Of a stretch of 64,000 nucleotides of DNA, positions 18,048 to 27,800 are shown one piece after another. Source of the DNA: Sediminibacterium roseum (GTDB lineage: Bacteria > Bacteroidota > Bacteroidia > Chitinophagales > Chitinophagaceae). Position 1 is the first letter of the stretch. Each line of letters starts with the position of its first letter. Location: positions 496,001 through 560,000 of the forward strand of contig NZ_JAACJS010000012.1 of the NCBI RefSeq assembly GCF_009939005.1, written 5' to 3'. The position numbers and the translations under genes were made by a program. A model generated the notes under the pieces. It saw only the letters and a list, made by a program, of their open reading frames with translations, ran no database searches and was not told the origin of the DNA.

Positions 18048-20786
18048 TTAGTTCTCGCTCAGGAAGCTTCTTGTCCTGTTGATCTTAAGATCCCTCAATA
18101 TTCCCGATTTAGGACTGAAAGAAATATTGAACGAACGGTACAACCCGATCGGGTTGATGTTGATGGAAAGCTGCCAGCAGTGCATCTCACGCGAGATGAA
18201 GGTGCTGAGCTGCTGAAGCGACCTGTTGGTTACATCGTAAGAACCGGTGGCGCCTACTTTCCATTTGGGCGTAAGACTGAAATCGCCGTTGAATGTAAGT
18301 CCGGAACTGGTTTCCGTTGTATAACCGCTGTAATCGGGCTTGAGCACCCGGGAGAAGCTGAGGGAGTACGAGAGGCTGACGGTCCATGGAATATTAAAAT
18401 CTGTGAACTCCGCAGGATTGGCGCGCACAAACTGCATCTGCCGTTGCTGTTCATCGGGCGTCATGAAAGGGTCGATGGGAAGCTGTTTGTTCTTGTCGTC
18501 TTTCCCGTCTTTTGATTTACTGCTGAACGATGTGGAGAGTGCAATGTTTCCGCTTGTGATCCTTCCGATCTTAAAATGCCTGGGATCCCACAAGATCCGG
18601 TTCACGCGGTTGCCGAGCGAGTCCACATCGTATGGGTCAAGGTTCGCGGCTGCACTGATGTTGAGCTTTTCAAACAGCGTTGTACGCGCGTAAAGGTTGA
18701 AGGGCTGCAATTGAAAACTGTCTGCAAGAAAATTGTAGGCGGAACTGAACCCGAATCCTTCGATCAATTTTACTTTTTTATCTGCGGGTTTTCCTTTCAA
18801 CGTGGTATCGGCGTTCTTATCCTTTACTTTCATCTCGAGCAGGTTGTCGAGGCCAAAACTGATGCCCCCGAATATCCCTTCCGAAAAAGATCCGATCACG
18901 TTGCCATCGTATTGCGAAACGCGGTAAGTGCGGCCCGAAGTATCTACCCGGAGGTTGTAAAAACTCTTCGCCACAAAATCAGGGTGGTAATTGATCGAAA
19001 AGTTGGGCCGCATCTCGTGCCTGATCGCGATCACATTGCTTTTGGGCCCGAATGTATAGGTTCCGAAAATACGCGTGGCCACTCCCATTCCAAAACTCAT
19101 CTGGCGCTGCGTATAGAACCCTTTCGTGGTAAACGTATCTACGCGTTTGGTTGAATCGTTCCATCTGCGCAGGTTCTTTTGTCCGAACCAACGCTCCTCA
19201 TAAGAAACATTGGGCGTTAAGGTAATCGGCCCAAGGGATGGCAGCGACAAGGTGATGGGCACATTGTGTTGTGCGCCGTATTGCAGCGTATCCAGCAGTC
19301 TCCTGAAGTTGAAGGCCGTATCATAAAACGATACCTGGTTGATGAAGTTCCCGCTGTAACCGATCCCGATCTTCTCATACCATTTTCCCGTTCCTACCTG
19401 GTCGGCTTTCTGGAACGGGTACATCGTTACCATATTCAGGTTGAACGTGGGCAGGCTGAGGTTTACCAGGCGGTTTACGCTGTTCTGGCTGTGGTTGATG
19501 TTCATCGACAGGTTGAACTTGCCGTTGAAATCTTTTGTATAGTTGATGGATGAACTCAACTGGTTCTGAAAATTCTGGAAAGGATTGTTCAGCAGTGTTT
19601 CGTTGTATTTGGTACTTCCGAAGTTCACATTCGCCGAAAAACTCGTGCCCGGCCGCGCACGCGAATCGCGGCTGTGGCTCCAGTTGATCATGTACGATCT
19701 GGTAGAGGTAAACTCATCTTTTGCCGTAATGTTCCTGCTCAGCGATTTTGTATTCTGGAAACTTACGTTGAGGTTGCCGGTATACTTATAACGAACAATG
19801 TACTTTGAATTCACATTCAGGTTCCATCCACCATAGGAATATATATTGGCCCGGGTGGTGGCATCCACATGTTCGCCGAACACTTTGTAATAACCCAGTC
19901 CCTCCAGTCCCAACCCAAAGTCCTCACTCGATGTAAACGAAGGCAGCAATACGCCCGAGTGCCGCGCCGGGTTAAGCGGGAAGATGCCGAAGGGAAGGAA
20001 CACCATCGGTATGGGAACGGATTCCACTTCCGGGTATACCCTGCCGGTAACACCGAGTTTGTTGTTGATGATCTTCATCTTCTTTGTACGGAACGCGAAG
20101 TGCGGCGTATCGAGGTTACAGGTGGTAAAGCGGGCATCCTGCGCAAAAGCCTCTTCGCGGTTGATGTTCTTGATGTACCTGGCATTGACAAAGATCTCGC
20201 CCTGCTGTAAAAAAGTATTCTGCGAGCGCCCCTTCCCTGTTTTTAAATTGATGGCGATGGTATCGCTGCGGGTCTGGAGATCGCCCTGGTTGGCCTGTGG
20301 CTTGCTCTCGATACTGCCGGTGGTATCGGTTTTTCCATAGGCCATTACAATGTTCGTTTCGTTGTTGTAATGAATGGTTGCCGCTTCCAGCGAAAGGTCT
20401 TTCTGCTCTGTCTTGGCCTTTCCATAAAGATAGAACTGGTTCTTGTCTACCACCAGCACACCCGAATCCTCGGCATGCGAGCGGATGATGGCATCGAGCG
20501 AATCGGATGAGATCAGGACCGAATCCACTTTAGATACAAGCGAATCGCGGCGCGATGTGGAGTCTTTCCGGGAGGAGGTATCGTTTCTGCCGACATCGCT
20601 TTTCAGCAAAATGCGCCGTGGTGTATCTGTTTTTTGAAGGGGGATGGTATCAGACCCGGAGAAGAAACGGTAGAACCCGCGGCCGGTACCGGAGGTGGCC
20701 TGTGCATAAAACGTTAATATAAGTAAACTGGCCCCAACGGCTATTCCCAAGGCTGATTTTACGTTAATTTTGAGAAGTTTACTCAT
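18048..20786 (-). CDS. lptD: LptD/OstA-family LPS-assembly outer-membrane protein
   Basis: A 912-residue protein. ATG 20786 is preferred over an upstream GTG at 20792. After a signal segment and a Ser/Thr/Asp-rich linker (about 45-95) comes an OstA/LptA-like jelly-roll domain (VLVVDKNQFYLYGKAKTEQKDLSLEAATIHYNN) and then a large beta-barrel with the LptD landmark FLPFGIFPLNPARHSGVLLPSF. LptD inserts lipopolysaccharide into the outer leaflet. It is divergent from an amidase gene that is followed by MlaD and OstA-like genes, giving an envelope gene neighbourhood. A -7 box (20798-20805) lies 11 nt upstream of the ATG. Confidence 0.88.
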   Translation of the reverse strand: MSKLLKINVKSALGIAVGASLLILTFYAQATSGTGRGFYRFFSGSDTIPLQKTDTPRRILLKSDVGRNDTSSRKDSTSRRDSLVSKVDSVLISSDSLDAIIRSHAEDSGVLVVDKNQFYLYGKAKTEQKDLSLEAATIHYNNETNIVMAYGKTDTTGSIESKPQANQGDLQTRSDTIAINLKTGKGRSQNTFLQQGEIFVNARYIKNINREEAFAQDARFTTCNLDTPHFAFRTKKMKIINNKLGVTGRVYPEVESVPIPMVFLPFGIFPLNPARHSGVLLPSFTSSEDFGLGLEGLGYYKVFGEHVDATTRANIYSYGGWNLNVNSKYIVRYKYTGNLNVSFQNTKSLSRNITAKDEFTSTRSYMINWSHSRDSRARPGTSFSANVNFGSTKYNETLLNNPFQNFQNQLSSSINYTKDFNGKFNLSMNINHSQNSVNRLVNLSLPTFNLNMVTMYPFQKADQVGTGKWYEKIGIGYSGNFINQVSFYDTAFNFRRLLDTLQYGAQHNVPITLSLPSLGPITLTPNVSYEERWFGQKNLRRWNDSTKRVDTFTTKGFYTQRQMSFGMGVATRIFGTYTFGPKSNVIAIRHEMRPNFSINYHPDFVAKSFYNLRVDTSGRTYRVSQYDGNVIGSFSEGIFGGISFGLDNLLEMKVKDKNADTTLKGKPADKKVKLIEGFGFSSAYNFLADSFQLQPFNLYARTTLFEKLNISAAANLDPYDVDSLGNRVNRILWDPRHFKIGRITSGNIALSTSFSSKSKDGKDDKNKQLPIDPFMTPDEQQRQMQFVRANPAEFTDFNIPWTVSLSYSLSFSRVLKPDYSGYTTETSSGLTFNGDFSLTPKWKVGATGSYDVTNRSLQQLSTFISREMHCWQLSININPIGLYRSFNISFSPKSGILRDLKINRTRSFLSEN

Positions 20787-20797
20787 GTTCACGGAGG

Positions 20798-20805
20798 CAA
20801 AAATA
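20798..20805 (-). promoter_or_regulatory. -7 box TATTTTTG for lptD
   Basis: Exact TAnnTTTG on the minus strand, with its last base 11 nt before ATG 20786, so the predicted leader is only a few nt. No TTTG at the -33 position is seen. Confidence 0.5.
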
Positions 20806-20857
20806 GGGTTCTCGGTGGGTAAAAGCTATTCCGGGTAAAATCCTTTAACGAAATGAT

Positions 20858-21814
20858 ATGATGATCAGGAAATTCGCTGCTTTGTTTTTGTTAAGTTTCT
20901 CGCTCTCGATACCGCTCACCCGGGTGACGGCGCAGGGCAAACCTACACCCAAACAACCGCTGCGGAAGATCATCATCGATCCGGGCCATGGGGGCAGCGA
21001 CCATGGTGCCAGCGGCGTATATTCTTTTGAAAAAGACATTGCGCTGGCCATTTCCCTCAAACTGGATTCTATGCTTCGCGTTGAAATACCGGATGTGGAA
21101 ACCTATCTCACCCGCAAAACAGATGTATTCGACCCCGTTACCGTTAAGGCCCAGATAGCCAACCGTGAAAAAGGCGACCTTTTTGTGTGCATACACGTAA
21201 ACGAAGGCGGCGGGCCGCAAAGACACAGGGAATTTGTAGGGTACAAAGAAGAAACGCGTTACAAAGGAAAAGGCAAGAACAGGAAGGCCTACAAGGTAAA
21301 AGTAAAGGAGTACCGTACCTGGACCACCCCCAATACCGCCAAGGGCACCGAAACCTTCATCTATGGTTCGGATGTGAGCAATGCGGCCAAGGAAGCGCTG
21401 AGTGAGAATGAGGATATGTACCTCGACAGCGTATCGGCCAAGGAGCTTAAAGACTTCAATCCCAACGACCCGGCGAAGATGATGATCATTAATATGAAAC
21501 TGCAGAGCTATTTTGCGCGGAGCACGAACCTCGCCCTCACCATAGAGGAAGAGTTCCAGAAAGTGGGCCGGGTGAGCCGCGAGGCAAAGCAGCGGAAGAA
21601 AAGAATCTGGGTGCTGCAGGCCGTGGCCATGCCTGCGGTGCTGGTAGAAACCGGGTTCATCTCCAACCCCGAAGAAGAAGATTACCTCAACAGCCAGGAG
21701 GGACAGATCCAGATCTGCGAATCGATCGTGCGGGCGTTGAAAAGGTACAAATACTCGTTAGAAAAACAGATCAGCGGAACGGAGGCGCCCGGGAGCGCAA
21801 GACCGGGGTCGTGA
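20858..21814 (+). CDS. N-acetylmuramoyl-L-alanine amidase (Amidase_3)
   Basis: A 318-residue secreted zinc amidase that cuts the glycan-peptide bond in peptidoglycan. After a signal peptide ending VTAQ, the zinc site is DPGHGG (His44), Glu58 in SFEKD and His113 in FVCIHVN; the catalytic Glu is in LVETGFISNPEEE. A Lys/Arg-rich insertion (about 121-165, GKGKNRKAYKVKVKEY) separates the third ligand from GTETFIYG and is larger than in the usual AmiC/CwlV fold. The gene leads a run with mlaD and the OstA-like gene. Confidence 0.93.
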   Translation: MMIRKFAALFLLSFSLSIPLTRVTAQGKPTPKQPLRKIIIDPGHGGSDHGASGVYSFEKDIALAISLKLDSMLRVEIPDVETYLTRKTDVFDPVTVKAQIANREKGDLFVCIHVNEGGGPQRHREFVGYKEETRYKGKGKNRKAYKVKVKEYRTWTTPNTAKGTETFIYGSDVSNAAKEALSENEDMYLDSVSAKELKDFNPNDPAKMMIINMKLQSYFARSTNLALTIEEEFQKVGRVSREAKQRKKRIWVLQAVAMPAVLVETGFISNPEEEDYLNSQEGQIQICESIVRALKRYKYSLEKQISGTEAPGSARPGS

Positions 21815-21928
21815 GTGGCCGATCGCTGGTAAGCATCCCAAAAAACGGGCATCTTAAAATTGCCGGCTGATGGCACAGCATTTTTACGCAACACAGTCAT
21901 AAACACAAGAAAGCTTAGATTTGCGCTC

Positions 21929-22933
21929 ATGAAGATATCGAACGAAACAAAGGTTGGGGCATTGACCGTTATCGCCATTACGCTGTTGATCCTGGGTTTT
22001 AACTTTCTGAAGGGGAAGACCTTGTTCAAAACCGGCAACTATATTTATGCGAAATACCCGGATGCGAAAGGACTGAAAGTGTCTAACCCGGTTCTCATCA
22101 ATGGTTTTGAAGTTGGATCGGTGGCTGATATTGAGAATGCCGATCAGAACCTTTCATCGATCATCGTTACCATCAAGCTCAAAGACAATTACAATATACC
22201 GAGCAATTCCGTTGCCGCCATCGAATCGAGCCTGCTTGGTTCGCCGCAGGTGATCATTACGATGGGAAACGCAACCACCTATCTCAAGACCGGCGAATCG
22301 ATCAACACTTCTACCGCGCCCGGTATGCTCGATAATGTAATGAACCAGCTAACCCCGGTTACCAACCAGTTGAAAGCAACGCTTCATTCACTCGATACCG
22401 TGTTGAACAATGTGAACACGATCTTCGATCCCAATACAAAAAACAATTTGCAACAGACCATCGCCAATATCAACCGCACCACGGCCAGCCTTGCGGTGTC
22501 TGCCACTTCTATCCAGGCGATGATGAACCAGCAGACCGGTGCCATCACGCAATCGATGAACAATGTGGCAAGCTTTACCAGGAACCTGTCAGACAACAAC
22601 GATAAAGTAACCCGTTTATTGACCAACGTAGAAACCGCAACCGGTAATTTTTCGAAAGCGGATATCGCGGGAAGCGTTGACCAGTTGAAGGCCACGATCG
22701 GGAGGATGAACGGGATCCTCGAGAAGATCAGCTCGAACGATGGTTCGCTGGGCAAGCTGATGAACGATAAAACACTTTACAATAACCTTAGCAATACCAT
22801 ACGCAGCGCAAACATATTATTGGATGATCTTAGAGTACATCCGAAACGCTATGTGAACATTTCGGTGTTCGGCAGAAAAGACAAAGACGGCCCGTTACTG
22901 GCGCCGCTGGTTGTTGATTCAACCCAGAAATAA
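21929..22933 (+). CDS. mlaD: MlaD-like MCE-domain lipid transport protein
   Basis: A 334-residue protein. ATG 21929 starts a short cytoplasmic tail, one membrane segment (VGALTVIAITLLILGFNFLKG) and an MCE domain (YAKYPDAKGLKVSNPVLINGFEVGSV, then VAAIESSLLGSPQVIITMG). A long helical region follows (about 140-300), rich in NNV/NNL. This is the inner-membrane-anchored, substrate-contacting subunit of Mla-type phospholipid or sterol transporters. No MlaE permease or MlaF ATPase is beside it, so the transporter core is elsewhere. It ends 4 nt before the next gene. Confidence 0.9.
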   Translation: MKISNETKVGALTVIAITLLILGFNFLKGKTLFKTGNYIYAKYPDAKGLKVSNPVLINGFEVGSVADIENADQNLSSIIVTIKLKDNYNIPSNSVAAIESSLLGSPQVIITMGNATTYLKTGESINTSTAPGMLDNVMNQLTPVTNQLKATLHSLDTVLNNVNTIFDPNTKNNLQQTIANINRTTASLAVSATSIQAMMNQQTGAITQSMNNVASFTRNLSDNNDKVTRLLTNVETATGNFSKADIAGSVDQLKATIGRMNGILEKISSNDGSLGKLMNDKTLYNNLSNTIRSANILLDDLRVHPKRYVNISVFGRKDKDGPLLAPLVVDSTQK

Positions 22934-22937
22934 ACTG

Positions 22938-24599
22938 ATGGCTGCAAAATATATACCTTACTTACTCATCCTGTTGTTAACGGCCCGGTCCGCAGCGGCA
23001 CAACGTACCGCCGTAGATACCGCAAAGCAGGTAGGAACCACCTTACTGATCAAACACGGCGACCTCCTGCGCATGGATGCGATCGACTCTGTCCATACCC
23101 TCACTTCGCTGAGCAAGATAAAAGGCGGCAGGCAATCGTATGTGTCGCAGGACAAAACCGATTTTTTTGCAGACAGTATGGTGGTGAACCATTACGACAA
23201 TTCGCTGGAAGCGTTTGGCAATGTACACATCAATGATGCAGACAGCGTTCATACCTATGCGCAATACGTGAAATACCTTGGGAAAGAAAAGAAAGCCTTC
23301 CTGAAAAGAAAAGTGAGGCTTACAGACGGCAAGGGCGAACTTACAACAGAAGAACTTGAATACGATGTTACGGTAAAAATAGGCACCTACCTGAAAGGTG
23401 GAAAGCTGGTCAACAAGAAATCGGTTTTAACAAGTACCGAAGGGTATTATTATGGCGAAACAAAAGATGTGATCTTCAAGAAAAAAGTGGTACTCATCGA
23501 TCCGGAATACAAGGTGATCACAGACACGCTGCAATACAACACCAATACGGAGATCGCCAACTTTACCTCGCCTACTACCATTTACAGCGACAGCGGGCGA
23601 CGCACCATCAAAACGCGTTTGGGGTATTTTGACATGAAGAACAAACGCGGCATTCTCAACAAACGCTCAGTGGCCGAAGACAGTACGGCAACCTTTACCG
23701 CAGACGATATGGCCGTTGACGATTCAACCAAGATGGACGAGTTCCGGGGCAATGTGGTGTACCGGGGAAAAGACACTGCCAAAGGATATGACCTTATTGC
23801 GAACAATGTAAAAACAAACCGGAAGAAAGACATTTTTCTTGCAACGCAGAAGCCGATACTCATCATCAAACAGGGCAAGGATTCGGTGTTTGTAACAGCG
23901 GATACTTTCTACTCCGCCCGCCTCAGCGATCTCAAAAAATTCAGGCAGTTACCGGATGTACGCGATTCTGCCGGGCGCGATACATTGTCGCCACCCGTTG
24001 ATTATTCCATCAAGGCAGACAGCAGCAACAACAAATACTTTGAAGCCTATTACAATGTAAAGATCTACATGGATTCTGTGCAGTCTGTTTGCGACAGCCT
24101 TTTCTATTCTTTGCAGGATTCTGTTTTCCGCTTGTTTAAAAATCCCGTGTTGTGGTCGCGCAACAGCCAGGTTACAGGCGATACGATCTACCTGTACATC
24201 AAAAATAAGAATCCCGAGCGGCTCTATGTTTTTGAGAATGCGATGGCGATCGGGAGGGTTGACAGCACACAATACTTCAACCAGGCAAAATCAAACACCA
24301 TCAATGCTCGTTTTTTTGATGGCAAGATCAGCTCGCTGCACCTCAAGGGCAGCGCGGAAAACGTGTATTATTCGCAGGATGAAAAGAACCGGTTCCGGAG
24401 TGTTGACAAAGCCAAATCAAGCGCCATCAACATACTCTTCGACAGCAACAACAAGGTGCGCCGCATCTCCTACATACAGGGCTACGACGACATTCAATAC
24501 CCCATGCGGCAGATAAACCACGAGGAATTGAAACTCCGCGGATTCAAATGGCTGGAAGACAGGAGACCGAAAAGCAAGTTCGATATACTGGGCAACTAA
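22938..24599 (+). CDS. OstA-like (LptA/LptC-related) envelope protein
   Basis: A 553-residue protein with signal peptide (YLLILLLTARSAAAQ). Repeated OstA-type units are visible: YVSQDKTDFFADSMVVNHYDNSLEAFGNVHINDADSVHTYAQ, later FTADDMAVDDSTKMDEFRGNVVYRGKD, and a third unit with YYNVKIYMDSVQSVCDSLFYS. These beta-jelly-roll units form the LPS bridge in LptA. Being next to LptD (divergent) and MlaD, a role in lipid transport across the periplasm is likely. It is much longer than LptA (about 185 residues), so it may be a fused bridge. ATG 22938 gives the signal peptide and a 4-nt gap after mlaD. Confidence 0.85.
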   Translation: MAAKYIPYLLILLLTARSAAAQRTAVDTAKQVGTTLLIKHGDLLRMDAIDSVHTLTSLSKIKGGRQSYVSQDKTDFFADSMVVNHYDNSLEAFGNVHINDADSVHTYAQYVKYLGKEKKAFLKRKVRLTDGKGELTTEELEYDVTVKIGTYLKGGKLVNKKSVLTSTEGYYYGETKDVIFKKKVVLIDPEYKVITDTLQYNTNTEIANFTSPTTIYSDSGRRTIKTRLGYFDMKNKRGILNKRSVAEDSTATFTADDMAVDDSTKMDEFRGNVVYRGKDTAKGYDLIANNVKTNRKKDIFLATQKPILIIKQGKDSVFVTADTFYSARLSDLKKFRQLPDVRDSAGRDTLSPPVDYSIKADSSNNKYFEAYYNVKIYMDSVQSVCDSLFYSLQDSVFRLFKNPVLWSRNSQVTGDTIYLYIKNKNPERLYVFENAMAIGRVDSTQYFNQAKSNTINARFFDGKISSLHLKGSAENVYYSQDEKNRFRSVDKAKSSAINILFDSNNKVRRISYIQGYDDIQYPMRQINHEELKLRGFKWLEDRRPKSKFDILGN

Positions 24600-24755
24600 C
24601 AGTTGCTGCAGGTCAACAACTGCTTCCTTTTGTTCGACACCGTAATTAGATCTGGACTGCTGTTAAAACTGGAAAATAGCACGGCATCATTCGGCCATTG
24701 CCTCGCTAACATGGGTGACAGCGCAACGCTTACACTTCACCAACCTCTTTACTAA

Positions 24756-24790
24756 AAAACAAAAGCGATCGCAATGATCGCTTTTGTTTT
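24756..24790. terminator. Bidirectional terminator between convergent genes
   Basis: Perfect 15-bp stem beginning AAAACAAAAGCGATC with a 5-nt loop. The A/T-rich stem flanks give T-tracts on both strands. It lies between the OstA-like gene (+) and the giant gene (-). Confidence 0.88.
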
Positions 24791-24828
24791 ATATACTTAG
24801 AAATGATTCGTTTCAGATAGGCCCAGCG

Positions 24829-27800
24829 CTAACCGCGAACTTTAACCAGTTGAACCACCTTCCTCAATCCACCCTGCGTGAGTTCCGCGAAGTAGGTTCC
24901 GCCTGCGTAATCGTGTCCGAGCTGGATGGTGCTGTTTGCGCCAACTTTCGAGCGGGAATCTACTACCCTGCCGCGGCTGTCCATCACGCGGATATTGACT
25001 GGCGTTTCGTACCTGCTTTCAATCTTCAGTGTGAAGTAAGAAGTACTTGGGTTTGGAAGAACGGTTACTTTCAATGTTTCCTCGCTTGTAACCGTTGCCT
25101 TCTCGCTGCCGGTTGATTGTGTGTTCACCTGTTGAACGGTATTCAATACGGTTACAGGCGGTGCACTGCAATCGAAGCTGTTCCAGATCACATTTTTACC
25201 GTTGCCGGTGATGTTCTCTGCAATAAAGGTTCCGGTCATGTATACATATGCATTGCCAAGACCGAAATACCTGGCTTCATCATCATCGCGGTCACAATCG
25301 CCCAATCCGAACAAACCATAGGAACCGTAGCTGTATCCGCCGTTGACCTGCATTTTTCCTTTAGGGATGTAAATGTTGGCGTTTACTTTTGTATCACCAC
25401 CGTTCACAACAAATTTTTCATCGTCGGATTTTTTATCACCCATGTAGAAGGTCACATTGTTGTTGTCGGGGTTTACAAAAACCTGGCTTCCGATAGAAAC
25501 GCCAGCGCTTACCAACACTTTAGCATCACCGGAGAAACGAACGTAGCTGTAGCCATTGCGCGGGCCCTTCACTACATTCAACTGGTCGATGCTGATCACG
25601 GGAGCGGTAAACGTTACCTGCGCGCCCTGCTCAACACGGATGGTACCAAACGTAGTGCCGGTGAGCGTGGTGCGTGAACCTTTTTTCAACGTCAGGTTCT
25701 TGTAGTTTCCGTTAACGGTGCTCACGCTGTTCTGCGCAACATCTTTATTCGGGAGATTGTTTGTATTGGCCGTATTCAATTGCATCGCAGGTAATACAAT
25801 GCCGGTCGCCGCTGCGTATACAGGGTTTCCGATTGTGATGAATAAACCATTTTTATCGATGTTCTTCGCTTTTACAAAAGAACCAGGTGAATTGATCGTA
25901 CTGAAACTGCCCAGCTCAACTTCGCCTTTCAAACCGGTAACACCCACACTTCCACTTGCCACCGTGTTGTTTGTTCCGAGGTCAATTTTATCTGTTGCAA
26001 GAAGTGTATAGCTGCTCACCAGGTTTTGTTTCTGGTAATTGTAAGCAGCCGGCGCACTGGTGCAGCCATTCAATGTTACGGTAACCTGGTAAACACCATC
26101 TGCATTGGTTTGACCGAGGTTCAGTTGCTGCGTGGTTGCAACGGTTGCAGCGCCCGATGTCCATTTATACGTGGCCCCCGCTCCTGTTGTATTCGCAGTA
26201 AGCGTGAGTTTGTTACAGAATGCATCCGGGCTGCTTACAGTAATTGCCGTTGCCGGCAATGCACTGATGGTTACCGTGGTACTGCTTGTTGAAACGTTTC
26301 CACTTGCATCTTTTACCGTCCAGGTGATGGTTGACACACCTGTATTGAATGTTCCGCTTGCGTTATTGGTTGTACCGCTTCTTGTTGTTGCGCCCGTGAT
26401 CGTGTATGAAGTGGTTACCGCACCACAATTCGCCACCGCTGCCAGTGCAGGAATGGTATAGTTTGATGTACCATTCACACAGAATGCCTGTGCAGGAACG
26501 GCGGTAACAACCGGCAGGATATTGCTCTTCACTGTTACGGTTGCATTGGCAGCAATGCTGTTGCCGCTTGCATCCACAACGGTAACCGTTACCGTATTGG
26601 CTCCAAGGTTCGAGCAGTTGAAACTTGTTTTGCTTACGCTGTACGAGCTCACGCCGCAATTGTCTGCACTTGCTGCGATAAGCTGCAACGCTGTAATGGT
26701 TGCGGTTCCTGATGCATCAAGGTAAACGGTTATGGGTTGTGTGGTAAGTGTAGGCAGCGTATTGTCTTTCACGGTAACAACCGCCGTTGCAGAAGATACA
26801 TTGCCCGATGCATCCGTAACGGTTAGTGTAACGGTATTGGCACCGAGATCTGCGCAATTGAAACCGGTTTTGTTCAGGCTCATCAATGCAATGCTGCAAT
26901 TGTCTGTGCTGCCGTTGTTGACATCGTTGATACCGATGCCTGCAACGCCCGCTGCATTGAGATACACCGTTACCGGTTTGGTTACAACGGTTGGCGCCTG
27001 TTGGTCCGTAACCGTGATCACCTGCGTTGCGGTTGCCGTCCATCCGTTGTTATCGGTCACCGTCCATGTTACTGTTGTGTTGCCAACAGGGAAATAAGCC
27101 GATGGATGATCGTTCGTTACACTTGCCACGCCACAGTTGTCTGAAGTTTGGGGTGCCTGCAAAACTACATTGGCGCCGCAACCCGCATCTGCCGCTACTG
27201 TTTTGTTGTTCACTGTGATCGTTGGCAATTCATTATCGATCACTGTTATTTTCTGTGTTGCCGTATCTGTTACGTTGCCGTGCACATCCGTTACGCTCCA
27301 TCTTACAATGGTTGTTCCTACAGGATAGTAATTTGACGGATGATCATTCGAAACACCTGCAACACCGCAGTTGTCTGCAGTAACAGGTGTGCCGATACTA
27401 AGGATCGTTGCACCGCATGCACCCGGATCATTCACCACGCTTACTTCTGATGGTGCAGTAATGGTTGGTTTCTCTACATCTTTCACGGTAACCAGTTGCG
27501 TTGCGGTATTTGTCCAGCCATTGTTGTCTGTAACGGTCCAGGTAACCGTGGTGGTTCCCACAGGGAAGATGTTCGACGGGTGATCGTTTGTTACGCTTGC
27601 CACGCCGCAGTTGTCTGCCGTTGCCGGGGCCGCCAATACTACGGTTGCCTCACAAGCGCCTGCGTTGTTGTTTACCGTGATGTTGTTTACGGTGATCGTT
27701 GGCAGTTCATTATCGATAACGGTTACGCGCTGCGTTGCCGTATCTGTTGTGTTGCCATTCACATCCGTCACTTTCCATGTTACGATCGTTGTTCCTACCG

